A stretch of 64,000 nucleotides of DNA, from positions 1,178,001 through 1,242,000 of the forward strand of contig NZ_QDDL01000001.1 of the NCBI RefSeq assembly GCF_003097315.1, in the 5' to 3' direction. The stretch's first letter is position 1. Each line of letters opens with the position of its first letter. This DNA comes from Pelagibaculum spongiae. Its GTDB lineage: Bacteria > Pseudomonadota > Gammaproteobacteria > Enterobacterales > Pelagibaculaceae. Shown here piece after piece: positions 47,371 to 56,202 of the stretch. A program made the position numbers and the translations under genes. The notes beneath the pieces were generated by a model. It saw nothing but the letters and a program-made list of their open reading frames with translations, ran no database searches and was not told the origin of the DNA.

Positions 47371-48232
47371 GTCAAAACAGATAGCTCTGATAGATCATTT
47401 ACGCAAGCCACTTTTTTGCTTGCCGCTATCTGGCTGGCAGTTACGTCCATCTGTTGGAGCAACACTTGCCGTGATTATTTTTCTGCCTTTACTGGTATTT
47501 CTTGGCAGCTGGCAGTTTGAAAAAGGCATGCTTAAAAAAGAAAGCCAAAGCAATATAGATTTTGCAAAACAAGCAGTGCCCGCCTCTTTGGAGCAGGCGC
47601 TACATAGCCCACCACCTGCAAGAATTTTATCCAAAGGTCAGTTTCTAAAAAGTTTTTTTCTGTTAGACAACCGAACCCGCGATGGCAGAGTTGGCTATGA
47701 AGTTCTAGCTATTTGGCAGGCAGAAGACGGCCCACAAGCAACCAGCTTCATTGGTAAAAAATGGCTGGTCAATATGGGCTGGATCGAAAAACCGCCGTAC
47801 ACCGGCAATAAGAATTCAACTTCGGCTACTGCAATTCATCAAGCAATTAAGCCCAGCATTGAATTACCAAAAAACAACCAGCTACTAGAAGCTTACACCA
47901 GAGAGTGGCCTAAAAGTTTCTTTCAACTTGGCCCTGAAACACCAGACGAAACTTGGCCTAGAATCATTCAAAATCCAAAACGCGAGTTAATCGAGCAACT
48001 CAGTGGCAACCAATTTTCTCCGATGATTTTAATGCTATCGCCCGACGCAGATTTTGGATGGCGCCGTGATTGGCAAAGAGATCAGCTGCCACCAGAACGG
48101 CATTTTGGCTATGCCGTTCAATGGTTTCTATTAGCGCTGACGCTAGTGCTACTTTGGCTTGGTACCGCCTTGAAACCAGAAAATGATGACAACCAAAATA
48201 CACCTAACAGCAATCAAAATGGCAGCCATTGA
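47369..48232 (+). CDS. SURF1-family cytochrome oxidase assembly protein
   Basis: 287 residues. Two membrane helices flank a periplasmic domain: LAVIIFLPLLVFLGSWQ near residue 33 and VQWFLLALTLVLLWLG near 250. Family marks are LGSWQFEKGMLKK, FLLDNRTRDGRVGYEVL, LVNMGWIE and HFGYAVQWF. It helps insert haem a into subunit I. AAGGA six bases upstream supports this ATG, although it shares bases with the antisense DUF2909 start. Confidence 0.9.
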   Translation: MSKQIALIDHLRKPLFCLPLSGWQLRPSVGATLAVIIFLPLLVFLGSWQFEKGMLKKESQSNIDFAKQAVPASLEQALHSPPPARILSKGQFLKSFFLLDNRTRDGRVGYEVLAIWQAEDGPQATSFIGKKWLVNMGWIEKPPYTGNKNSTSATAIHQAIKPSIELPKNNQLLEAYTREWPKSFFQLGPETPDETWPRIIQNPKRELIEQLSGNQFSPMILMLSPDADFGWRRDWQRDQLPPERHFGYAVQWFLLALTLVLLWLGTALKPENDDNQNTPNSNQNGSH

Positions 48233-48245
48233 GGTTTAGTTTAAG

Positions 48246-48869
48246 ATGAATAAAAAAATACAGCTTTTATCATTAGCCTTGTTATTTTTTCTACCTTTTA
48301 TTGTTGCGAGCATTTTATTTTATAGCAACATTACACCGGTTAGCGATACCAGAAACCATGGGGTTTTATTATCTCCACCACTGGCAACCGCTACTTTAAT
48401 TGAAAAGCATGACCGCCAATGGAAACTGGCATTACTGCAAACAGACCTGTGCCAGCAAGCCTGTCAGCAACAGTTATTTTTGCTAAGACAAATACAAACT
48501 TCCCTCGGCAAGCATCAAGACCGGTTAGATTATCTACTGCTGTCTTCTACTGATTTAGTCACTGATAAACAAGTACTAGCGCTGCACCCAAAGTTACAAC
48601 AACTTAAATTAACAGCTGTTCAAATGGCACAACTGATCGTCGATATTAACCCTGTCGAAAGCTCAATCAACTTACCTTCTCAAATGACCAATCAACAAAC
48701 CGCTTATATGGTATTGATTGATCCACTGGGTAACTTGTTAATCAAATGGCCAATTTCTAACCAAGAACTACCCAAGGCTGGCGACCAAATCAATACGCCG
48801 ACTCAGAAAAAAGCTAAAGGCATTCTTTCAGATATAAAGCACCTGCTTAAATTGTCGAGGATCGGCTGA
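48246..48869 (+). CDS. Membrane-anchored protein of the cox locus, thioredoxin-like fold suspected
   Basis: 207 residues with an N-terminal membrane anchor (about 8-27). The rest resembles the SCO/thioredoxin-like protein found at this place in many proteobacterial cox loci: LALLQTDLCQQACQQQLFLLRQIQTSLG (shown in parts) has a Cys-x3-Cys similar to the SCO CxxxC, and LIDPLGNLLIKWP closes the sheet. It may act in copper delivery or thiol chemistry; not proven. Its stop overlaps the ctaA start by one base. Confidence 0.7.
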   Translation: MNKKIQLLSLALLFFLPFIVASILFYSNITPVSDTRNHGVLLSPPLATATLIEKHDRQWKLALLQTDLCQQACQQQLFLLRQIQTSLGKHQDRLDYLLLSSTDLVTDKQVLALHPKLQQLKLTAVQMAQLIVDINPVESSINLPSQMTNQQTAYMVLIDPLGNLLIKWPISNQELPKAGDQINTPTQKKAKGILSDIKHLLKLSRIG

Positions 48870-49963
48870 TGTTAGCAAACCAAACGAAGCTTTTACCCGT
48901 AAAGCTTGCGCTAAAAAAACGCAGTATTAAATCTCAACCAACTAAAACGCGACCGATACAGTTAAAAATATTACTACTGACCATATTCTTAACTTTTTGT
49001 TTAGTCATGCTCGGTGCTTACACCAGACTTTCTGATTCGGGATTAGGCTGCCCCGATTGGCCTGGCTGCTATGGAAAGCTTGTGGTACCCCACATTAATG
49101 ACCTTCATTCACAAAGCCTTTATCCAGAGCAACCCATCGAACCTGCAAAGGCATGGATTGAAATGGTCCATCGTTATTTAGCTTCTTTGGTAGGGTTTTT
49201 AATTTTATTGCTAGCGATATTGACGATTAAAAAACCTACCGCAAATAAAAAATTCCCATTTGGCTTGCTGGGGTTAGTAATTTTCCAAGGATTATTAGGT
49301 ATGTGGACAGTAACCCTTGGCTTGCTGCCCATCATTGTTACGGCACACCTTTTTGGCGGCTTTGCTACCTTAACTTTGTTATGGCTGTATTACCGAGATC
49401 AATACGTCACGCTAGGCATTTCAGATTTCCCCCCCGCTTTATCTCGCTTGGCAAAAATCAGTTTATTGCTGGTGATTGGGCAGATTTTCCTTGGCGGCTG
49501 GACCAGCACTAATTATGCAGCATTAATTTGTCCTGACCTGCCGATGTGTCGCGGCCAATGGTTGCCGAACACTGACTTTATTAACGGCTTTGATTTGTTT
49601 GGTGACCCGAGTAAAAATTGGCTTGGCGGTTTGCTGGACGAACCTTCTCGTACAGCGATTCATTTAAGCCATCGTTTAGGTGCCTGTATCGTCGGTGTTT
49701 GTTTGTTAACTCTTTGCTGGCAACTATTAAAATTAAAACAGCATCAATATGCGATCGCTATTTTTAGTTTTTTATTACTTCAAATCAGCCTAGGCGTTAG
49801 CAATATTTTATTTCTGCTACCGCTACCGATAGCGGTTGCTCACAATGGCATTGCCGCCTTGCTATTAATTAGCGTCGCCGATTTATATTGGTTTAGTCGC
49901 CAATTCCAATCTGTCTCTCAACTGAAAACCTTACCGATCAGCCGTCAGCTTTCATTGAATTAA
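48869..49963 (+). CDS. ctaA: Haem A synthase CtaA/Cox15
   Basis: 364 residues, eight membrane segments. Seen: GAYTRLSDSGLGCPDWPGCYG, the two cysteine/His haem regions, EMVHRYLASLVGF, GGWTSTNYAALICPDLPMC with the second Cys pair, and AIHLSHRLGACIVG. It oxidises the C8 methyl of haem O to give haem A for coxA. Next gene is the haem O synthase. Confidence 0.95.
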   Translation: MLANQTKLLPVKLALKKRSIKSQPTKTRPIQLKILLLTIFLTFCLVMLGAYTRLSDSGLGCPDWPGCYGKLVVPHINDLHSQSLYPEQPIEPAKAWIEMVHRYLASLVGFLILLLAILTIKKPTANKKFPFGLLGLVIFQGLLGMWTVTLGLLPIIVTAHLFGGFATLTLLWLYYRDQYVTLGISDFPPALSRLAKISLLLVIGQIFLGGWTSTNYAALICPDLPMCRGQWLPNTDFINGFDLFGDPSKNWLGGLLDEPSRTAIHLSHRLGACIVGVCLLTLCWQLLKLKQHQYAIAIFSFLLLQISLGVSNILFLLPLPIAVAHNGIAALLLISVADLYWFSRQFQSVSQLKTLPISRQLSLN

Positions 49964-49973
49964 AGGTGAACTC

Positions 49974-50936
49974 ATGAGTCAAGAACTGCTTTCAGCTCAA
50001 TCAACCGCCGGTGATCAGAGCGCTGCAACCGATATACCGATCAAAACTATTTCCGAACAATCCGTGCAAACAGCCAGTTGGAAAGACTACCTGGAACTAT
50101 GTAAACCCAAGGTCGTGTTGCTGATGCTGATTACTCAATGGGTAGGCATTTTATTGGCTCCCGTTTCGGCCAGCTTTATGCTGATTAGCTGCTCACTATT
50201 GGGGGTTGGTTTATCTGCCGGTGCAGCTGCGGCATTTAATCATTTAGCTGATTATCGAATTGACGCCAAAATGAATCGCACTAAAAAAAGACCTTTGGTA
50301 AAAAAATCTCTGGCGGCACATCAGGTTTTAATTTTTGCCAGTCTACTAGGTTTCACTGGCTTAACTTTACTATGGCTGACAGTTAATCCTTTAACTTCCA
50401 TATTAACTTTTTTCAGCTTGATTGGTTACGCACTGGTTTACACATTGTATTTAAAAAGAGCAACGCCGCAAAACATTGTCATTGGTGGCTTGGCTGGTGC
50501 AGCACCACCGCTACTAGGCTGGAGCTCGGTGACCAATAGTATTGATGGCGGTGCGCTTTTATTAGTACTGATTATTTTTACTTGGACACCGCCCCATTTT
50601 TGGGCACTGGCGATTTATCGAAAAGATGAATATGCCAAAGCCGGCATACCCATGTTACCTGTAACGCATGGCGTGCCTTACACCAAACTTATGCTGTTAC
50701 TTTATACCTTGCTCTTAGTGCCTATTAGTTTGTTGCCATGGCTTAGCGGAATGTCTGGCTTACTATATCTTTCAGGTGCGGTTCCATTAGTTATGCATTA
50801 TTTATATTCCAGTTGGAAATTATTTAAAGAAGCCGACCCACTAGAAGAAAGAAAACAGGCAATTAAATCATTTCGCTATTCGATTATTTGGCTATTTGCC
50901 ATATTCATTTTGCTGATTGGAGATCGCATGTTATGA
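49974..50936 (+). CDS. cyoE: Haem O synthase (protohaem IX farnesyltransferase)
   Basis: 320 residues with about eight membrane helices (UbiA-fold prenyltransferase). Seen: LCKPKVVLLMLITQWVG, the first Asp-rich motif with the RT-xx-RPL tail (FNHLADYRIDAKMNRTKKRPL, split here), and WTPPHFWALAIYRKDEY, typical of CyoE/CtaB. Works with ctaA, just upstream, to make haem A. Its stop overlaps the sco start (ATGA). Confidence 0.96.
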   Translation: MSQELLSAQSTAGDQSAATDIPIKTISEQSVQTASWKDYLELCKPKVVLLMLITQWVGILLAPVSASFMLISCSLLGVGLSAGAAAAFNHLADYRIDAKMNRTKKRPLVKKSLAAHQVLIFASLLGFTGLTLLWLTVNPLTSILTFFSLIGYALVYTLYLKRATPQNIVIGGLAGAAPPLLGWSSVTNSIDGGALLLVLIIFTWTPPHFWALAIYRKDEYAKAGIPMLPVTHGVPYTKLMLLLYTLLLVPISLLPWLSGMSGLLYLSGAVPLVMHYLYSSWKLFKEADPLEERKQAIKSFRYSIIWLFAIFILLIGDRML

Positions 50937-51625
50937 AAAAAATAAAAATATCACTGTTATCCGTTGCAAGTTTATCCATCGCCATGCTGATGGGCTGTGA
51001 ACCGGGACAACATGCGCAAACTGACCACGGCGAGCACAGCACGACTACATCGAGCAAACCGATGGATCATAGCAAGCATAATATGACCGGCAACAATACC
51101 GCACCAGATGCCATGCTCAGCTATGCCCGGCCAACGCCAGATTTCAGCTTGACCGACCAAAGCGGCCAGCTACAAAATCAATCGATGTTAAAAGGCCAAT
51201 GGCAAATACTATTTTTTGGATTTACCAGTTGCCCAGCTGTTTGCCCAGAAACCCTAGCAACCCTACAAGCTGCTAATCATAAAATGGCAGGGGAACTACC
51301 CAAAGTAGTTTTGATTAGTGTTGATCCTGAAACCGATACGCCTGCGCAGCTCAAAGCTTATCTTTCAAACTATCAAATTCAGTCAACTGGGTTAACTGGT
51401 CCTATTGAGCAAATTCGTCAGTTTTCCCACGCTTTATTTTTGCCTTTATCTAAACAAGCCAACCCACAGCACGGTGGATTGGATCATTCGGGCAAAGTCG
51501 TGGTAGTCAATCCAAATGCAGAAGTGGTCGCTTATTTGGAAGGAAGACAACCAGTAGATCAGTTTGCCGATAAGCTAGGGAAAATACTGGCTCAACATAC
51601 TGGCAAAGCCCACAAAAAAATCTAG
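50933..51625 (+). CDS. SCO1/SenC-type copper chaperone lipoprotein
   Basis: 230 residues from the ATG at 50933, in the ATGA overlap. Lipoprotein signal peptide (lipobox LMGC). Next comes a His/Met-rich stretch (about 28-55, with HAQTDHGEHS, MDHSKHNMTG) that could bind copper, then the thioredoxin-like SCO domain with FGFTSCPAVCPETL (CxxxC) and the copper-binding His in DHSGKVVVV. It loads CuA of coxB. Last gene of the cox locus. Confidence 0.93.
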   Translation: MKKIKISLLSVASLSIAMLMGCEPGQHAQTDHGEHSTTTSSKPMDHSKHNMTGNNTAPDAMLSYARPTPDFSLTDQSGQLQNQSMLKGQWQILFFGFTSCPAVCPETLATLQAANHKMAGELPKVVLISVDPETDTPAQLKAYLSNYQIQSTGLTGPIEQIRQFSHALFLPLSKQANPQHGGLDHSGKVVVVNPNAEVVAYLEGRQPVDQFADKLGKILAQHTGKAHKKI

Positions 51626-51821
51626 AGTTAAATAAAGATTGCCCTCCGTATTCAATCAAACTGAGGGCTTCTTTACTGACATAACAGTCATTTTATCGAA
51701 CCACCACAGGCTGGCTTTTATCAGTTTCACCCGCCTGACTCGCCAAACAAATGGATTTGTTGATTCATTTTTTAATTAGCACCTCAAAAAGTTGGGGGCT
51801 AAATCGGTAAGGAAATTAACC

Positions 51822-52646
51822 ATGGGTAAAACAGCCGATATGCCACAAAGCAAGCAATCTTCAATTGAAGCTTCGCCGCAGTCTACTTCTAGCCGACTTC
51901 CCGATCCGGCAGACATTACACTCGATGCCCCTTGGCATTGGTTAGCAATGGGTTGGCAAGATTTCCGTAAAGCCGGCTACGCCAGTTTTGCTTACGGCGT
52001 GATGATGGTTTGCATTAGCTGGTTAGTCACACTAGTTGCTATTCGTTTAGAACAGGTACATTTGATCTTGCCAATGGCCGCAGGTTTTTTCTTGATGGCC
52101 CCATTACTCGGTGGTGTGGCTTATGACATTAGTCGTCAGCTAGAAACTCGCGACAAAGTATCACTACCTAGTGCCATCGGCTCTTGGAAAAGAAATCCAA
52201 TCCATGTTGCAGCAATAGGCTTAATCATGATGCTGTTTATGATGGCCTGGATGCGAATTGCCATGGTGATGTTTGCTTTGTCATTCACCTTTGAGCATGT
52301 CACTTTCGAAACCTTTTTTGATGTGTTGCTTACCTCAAAGAACAGTATTCCTTTCTTATTAATTGGTAGCGGTTTAGGTGCAGTACTAGCCTTATTAGTT
52401 TTTGCACTCACTGCCATTTCAATTCCGATGTTATTAGATAGAGAAACCGATGCATTTTCTGCCATCATCACCAGCTTTAAAGTGGTCGGTAATAACTTCG
52501 CCGCTATGATGTTATGGGCAGGATTAATTGTGTTTTTATTGGCCATCGGCATTATGACCTTTTACATCGGCCTTGCAGTTATTCTGCCATGGCTGGGCCA
52601 TGCAACTTGGCATGCTTATCGGCAAACTGTGCCTAAAACCGAATAG
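51822..52646 (+). CDS. DUF2189-family multi-pass membrane protein
   Basis: 274 residues from the ATG at 51822 (AAGGA 9 bases upstream); the frame to 51792 lacks a site. About six membrane segments. DUF2189 pattern: WHWLAMGWQDFRKAGYASFAYG, GFFLMAPLLGGVAYDISRQLE, and LPWLGHATWHAYRQTV at the C-terminus (each split as a motif). Often near oxidase genes in proteobacteria, function unknown. Terminator follows. Confidence 0.85.
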   Translation: MGKTADMPQSKQSSIEASPQSTSSRLPDPADITLDAPWHWLAMGWQDFRKAGYASFAYGVMMVCISWLVTLVAIRLEQVHLILPMAAGFFLMAPLLGGVAYDISRQLETRDKVSLPSAIGSWKRNPIHVAAIGLIMMLFMMAWMRIAMVMFALSFTFEHVTFETFFDVLLTSKNSIPFLLIGSGLGAVLALLVFALTAISIPMLLDRETDAFSAIITSFKVVGNNFAAMMLWAGLIVFLLAIGIMTFYIGLAVILPWLGHATWHAYRQTVPKTE

Positions 52647-52660
52647 GCAGTTTTATATGA

Positions 52661-52690
52661 AATCCCCAGTGCGTACTGGGGATTTTTTTG
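52661..52690 (+). terminator. Rho-independent terminator
   Basis: AATCCCCAGT-GCGT-ACTGGGGATT followed by a run of seven T, ending the DUF2189 gene. Confidence 0.94.
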
Positions 52691-52703
52691 TTGGTAGATT
52701 CTC

Positions 52704-52730
52704 AAAACCTGCTAGGCATAATTTTTTTTC
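52704..52730 (+). repeat. Degenerate copy of the TGCCAGGCATAA motif
   Basis: AAACCTGCTAGGCATAA followed by T8, one change from the common core TGCCAGGCATAA. First member of the family seen from the left; none noticed at 1-52.7 kb. Confidence 0.8.
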
Positions 52731-52764
52731 GAGAATGGAAAAAACGCATTAACCGCTGCTATTA

Positions 52765-52846
52765 ATTGCTTGCCCGCGTAGGTTGCACGGAGCGCTATGC
52801 GCGACCTGCAACTTTCGAGGCTTTCGGTGAACCCCCAGCAAGCAAT
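52765..52846. other. Structured palindromic element of unknown type
   Basis: ATTGCTTGC (52765-52773) pairs perfectly with GCAAGCAAT (52838-52846), and inside it GTTGCA (52782-52787) pairs with TGCAAC (52807-52812) around a GCGC-TAT-GCGC core. Much richer in GC than its surroundings. Not a tRNA, and it does not match an attC site or a known riboswitch that I recognise. Confidence 0.6.
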
Positions 52847-52876
52847 ATATCGGGTTATCAATAGATACATCAACCA

Positions 52877-53068
52877 GGTCTAAAATCTGCAGTCTAAAAT
52901 CTGCCAGGCATAATTTTCTTTATAAAGCACAAAAAAAACCATCTGAATTTATAAGTTCCGGTCTAAAATCTGCGGTCTAAAATCTGCCAGGCATAATTCT
53001 CTTTACCAGGCATAATTTTCTTTATAAAGCACAAAAAAAACCATCTGAATTTATAAGTTCAGATGGTT
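52877..53068 (-). repeat. Tandemly duplicated terminator-plus-motif segment after the RTX gene
   Basis: Two copies (52877-52957, 52958-53068) of a segment made of TCTAAAATCTGC repeats, TGCCAGGCATAA (52902, 52985, plus a partial CCAGGCATAA at 53006), TTTATAAAGCAC and A8. Only the right copy has the complete hairpin ACCATCTGAA...TTCAGATGGT (53040-53067), which on the minus strand is followed by T8 and serves as the terminator of the RTX gene. The left copy has lost the hairpin's right arm. Confidence 0.88.
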
Positions 53069-53102
53069 AGTTTTTACTTAACAAATAATGGGGAGCTGTT
53101 AT

Positions 53103-55697
53103 TTAAATCCAATAATCCAGGTTATAACCATTTAAGGTGATATCTTCTGATGCTAAGTCTGTCCAAATAGTGACAAACTTCTCGCCTTTACAGAAAACAA
53201 AGCTATTCAGACCATCTGCACTATCCAGCCCCATTGCTGAAAGCTCTTCAGTTCCTAGTTCAGTTTTATTAGCTTGCTGGTTTGAAGCAACGCCCCAACG
53301 GCCACCGGTAAGGTTCAAAGCATCGTGGTCATCATTACCTAGTAGCGCAACGAAGGCGTCAAAGTCAGTTTGATCACCTTGGGCCGATGCGTCTGATTCA
53401 TCATAGATTTCATTTAATTTAACCGTTATCTGCTGATCAGAACCAACTGCGCCTTTTACTGCTTCAACTCCAGTCATTGCATTACCGGTCATATCAATTG
53501 AGGCATCACTATTAGCAACTAATACATCAAAATCAGCACCGCCAGCATAGACATTATCTGCTTGCAGAGCCTCAAACATCCAACCATAATCAGCCCAGCC
53601 CTCCCATTCACTCCAGTCTTCCCAGCCTGAATCATCACTACTTTGTTGGTTTTCAAAATCAACCGAGTCATAAACCAGCGTATCGTTACCAGAACCACCG
53701 CTTAGCGTATCGGCACCATTACCACCGGCCAGTAGATCATTACCGCTGCCGCCTTGTAATTGGTCTTGGCCATTGCCACCAAACAGCCGGTCATTACCTT
53801 CGCCACCCATCAGCATGTCTGCGCCGTCACCGCCGTCTAACAAATCATCACCGGCACCGCCGTCTAGCATTTCACTGTAACCAGATACTTCAATGTCGAT
53901 AATCACGTCATTGAAGTCGTTATCACCACCGCCAAATAAATCTTCCCAAGCGCCATCTCGCATATGGTTAATGCCATCAGCATTCATAGAAGCATCTGAA
54001 TAGAAAATACTAGTGCCATATTGGCCGCATATTGCATTGCCGTTAGCGTCATTGACGACATAATTACCCTGTTCATTTTGTGATATCGAAACAGATTCAC
54101 CATCACAAACACCGCTTCGGCCGCCGTTAGGTACTAAGAAAAATCCTAATTGACCGCCTTCAGGGACTTCATCAATTGAAATGTCGAGTGTTTCACCCCA
54201 ATGGTTTTTTACATTACCCCAAACAACTTCACCCTGCATATTGCCGTCAGAATCTTTAACGAAATAACCAATACTATTGTTATACCAAGCAGAGGTGTAA
54301 TCCATCGACACTGATAGCTGTAAACCTTTTACACCGCCAATGTCATATAAACCATCGTTATTGCTATCGGTAATATTAAAATCACTCGATGCACCACCAA
54401 ACAATTTATCATTACCTTCACCGCCAGATAATTGATCATTACCCTCACCGGCAAAGCCTGCCACTTCAACTGAAGTTACAAAATAATCGCTATTATCACC
54501 GACCGCTTGATTATCAACGGCACTCATTACCAAGGTATCAAATGCCTGAAAACCAGTGTTTCCAGCATTAATCGCTAAATAACTTGAGCCATCAGCATTC
54601 TGCTGTAAATCATTGGAGGTAAAACTACCATTAGCAATTAATACGCCGTCATTCCAAGCTTCCCAAGCACCCATTTCATTGGCGCCAGCTTCATCATTAA
54701 ATAAATTTGAAATGCCCACTTTGGCTGCTAATGCATCACCCTGTAGATCTATCTGCATTTTTTCACTGACGCCCGAATTCATATCTATGCCAATTTGGGC
54801 ATCGACTAGCGATGGCGCACCTTCAACACCATATGCTTGCGAACCATCTGGCTGAGTGATGCTGGTAATATTGGATGGCTGTAAATCACCATTGGCATCT
54901 GGAGAAAAACCAGTTAATGCAGAAGATAAATCAACTGATTCAAATGCAAAGCCAAAATCATCACCAAAAATCAAGTCATTGCCCTGCTGGCCATCGACCA
55001 CATCATCTCCATTACCAGCAAAAATATTATCATTAAAACCGCTACCGCCAGCTGCCTGATTCACCGCAACATTATCAATAATCGCACCATAGCCATCTTC
55101 TTCACCGATCGCTCTAAAGCTAATCTCGTGGCTACCTACCCCCAGCTCAACCTCTAACTGGTAACTTTGCCAATCAGAAGAATCGGGTGTTCCGGTAAAT
55201 ACCACTTCACCGTCAACCAACACTTCATAACCGGCTGTTGTGTAATCAGCTGAATCACCGGTTCTGGCCGATGCTTCAAAAGTAACTCTTACCATTCCGG
55301 CATTAGTAACATTGAATACTTGCGCCACTGTTGAGTTGGTAGGGAAAATTGGCTCATGCAGTGAATCTAATTCGAGTACGCTATTGCCAGTGGCATTATC
55401 AATTCCCGTCACTTCACCTTGGTGAATTTCCATTACTGGATCGGCATTCCAACCCGCTAGGTTGGTAAAAATACCACTACCATCTTCTTCTAAGCCATTA
55501 TCTTCAAAATCACCGTTAATTAGCAGGTTATCGGTGCTATAACCGCCACCTTGGCTCCCATCACCCAGAATTTGGTCATCACCATCACCTGATTTAATAA
55601 AATCACTACCGGCATAACCGGTTATTTGGTCATCACCATCGCTGCCATTAATGACATCATTGCCATCCGTGCCGTCAATTACATTTATGTCTGTCAT
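53103..55697 (-). CDS. Large RTX-type calcium-binding secreted protein with DUF4114-like domain
   Basis: 864 residues, very acidic, no Sec signal peptide. RTX nonapeptide repeats (GGxGxDxLx type) occur at the N-terminus (GTDGNDVINGSDGDDQI), in the middle (GEGNDQLSGGEGNDKLFGG) and at about 630-690 (GGAGDDLLDGGDGADML, GGSGNDTLVYDS). A carbohydrate-binding-like region (about 55-215, LLINGDFEDNG) and a DUF4114-like domain (WEDLFGGGDNDFNDVIIDIEVSG, about 595) lie between. The last 100 residues lack repeats and end DLASEDITLNGYNLDYWI, fitting an uncleaved type I secretion signal. Predicted export by an ABC-type type I system encoded elsewhere; adhesin or matrix protein inferred. Confidence 0.88.
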   Translation of the reverse strand: MTDINVIDGTDGNDVINGSDGDDQITGYAGSDFIKSGDGDDQILGDGSQGGGYSTDNLLINGDFEDNGLEEDGSGIFTNLAGWNADPVMEIHQGEVTGIDNATGNSVLELDSLHEPIFPTNSTVAQVFNVTNAGMVRVTFEASARTGDSADYTTAGYEVLVDGEVVFTGTPDSSDWQSYQLEVELGVGSHEISFRAIGEEDGYGAIIDNVAVNQAAGGSGFNDNIFAGNGDDVVDGQQGNDLIFGDDFGFAFESVDLSSALTGFSPDANGDLQPSNITSITQPDGSQAYGVEGAPSLVDAQIGIDMNSGVSEKMQIDLQGDALAAKVGISNLFNDEAGANEMGAWEAWNDGVLIANGSFTSNDLQQNADGSSYLAINAGNTGFQAFDTLVMSAVDNQAVGDNSDYFVTSVEVAGFAGEGNDQLSGGEGNDKLFGGASSDFNITDSNNDGLYDIGGVKGLQLSVSMDYTSAWYNNSIGYFVKDSDGNMQGEVVWGNVKNHWGETLDISIDEVPEGGQLGFFLVPNGGRSGVCDGESVSISQNEQGNYVVNDANGNAICGQYGTSIFYSDASMNADGINHMRDGAWEDLFGGGDNDFNDVIIDIEVSGYSEMLDGGAGDDLLDGGDGADMLMGGEGNDRLFGGNGQDQLQGGSGNDLLAGGNGADTLSGGSGNDTLVYDSVDFENQQSSDDSGWEDWSEWEGWADYGWMFEALQADNVYAGGADFDVLVANSDASIDMTGNAMTGVEAVKGAVGSDQQITVKLNEIYDESDASAQGDQTDFDAFVALLGNDDHDALNLTGGRWGVASNQQANKTELGTEELSAMGLDSADGLNSFVFCKGEKFVTIWTDLASEDITLNGYNLDYWI

Positions 55698-56101
55698 AAC
55701 TCCATCCTCTGGATTTTTGTTGTTCCCTGTTTTCCCTAACGATCAGCATTTCCCTATCAATAAATGCTTACGCCACCGCAACCTGGCAATACCAGCGTCT
55801 AATTAAATTTTAGTTATTAAATAGCTATCTAAATACGAACAAAGATGAGCTGAGTCTCGGCTCCCCGGACATAAAGACCAACTAACACAGTGGGATATTG
55901 CAAGAGGATTATTATTAAAGCCTGACAGAGCGGTATTGGCAGAATTTGTAACTCGATAAAATGATTTGGAAGATCCAAAGGCCAATCAATCAGTGGTGCG
56001 CATGATAAAAAATATCAGCGGCAGTTTATTGACTAGCGGTAACTGCACAATAAAAAAGTAAAAATTTAATGTGCGTTGGATCACATTAAACTTTCAATTA
56101 T
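55698..56101. other. Spacer between the RTX gene and apeB
   Basis: No supportable gene. It carries the RTX gene's ribosome-binding site (GGATGGAGT before the minus-strand ATG) and presumably its promoter. A 60-codon open frame at 55803-55985 has no coding character. Confidence 0.6.
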
Positions 56102-56169
56102 TGCCAGGCATAAATTGATTTATAAAAACCACCAGCCATAAAAAAAGCGCAGCCATTGCTGCGCTTTTT
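56102..56169 (-). terminator. apeB terminator with adjacent TGCCAGGCATAA motif
   Basis: On the minus strand, AAAAAGCGCAGC-AATG-GCTGCGCTTTTTTT is a strong terminator 34 bases after the apeB stop. The motif TTATGCCTGGCA follows 28 bases further along the same strand, joined by TTTATAAATCAA, the same linker seen in the RAYT-associated copies. Confidence 0.92.
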
Positions 56170-56202
56170 AGATTCATTACAGTTCTTAAACTGCAAAATA
56201 TT

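Noticed and set aside
52765-52846. Integron attC site or tRNA gene
   Set aside because: Neither the core-site sequences at the ends of an attC nor a cloverleaf with T-loop is present.
55803-55985. 60-codon open frame between the RTX gene and apeB
   Set aside because: No ribosome-binding site, low-complexity composition and no recognisable domain.
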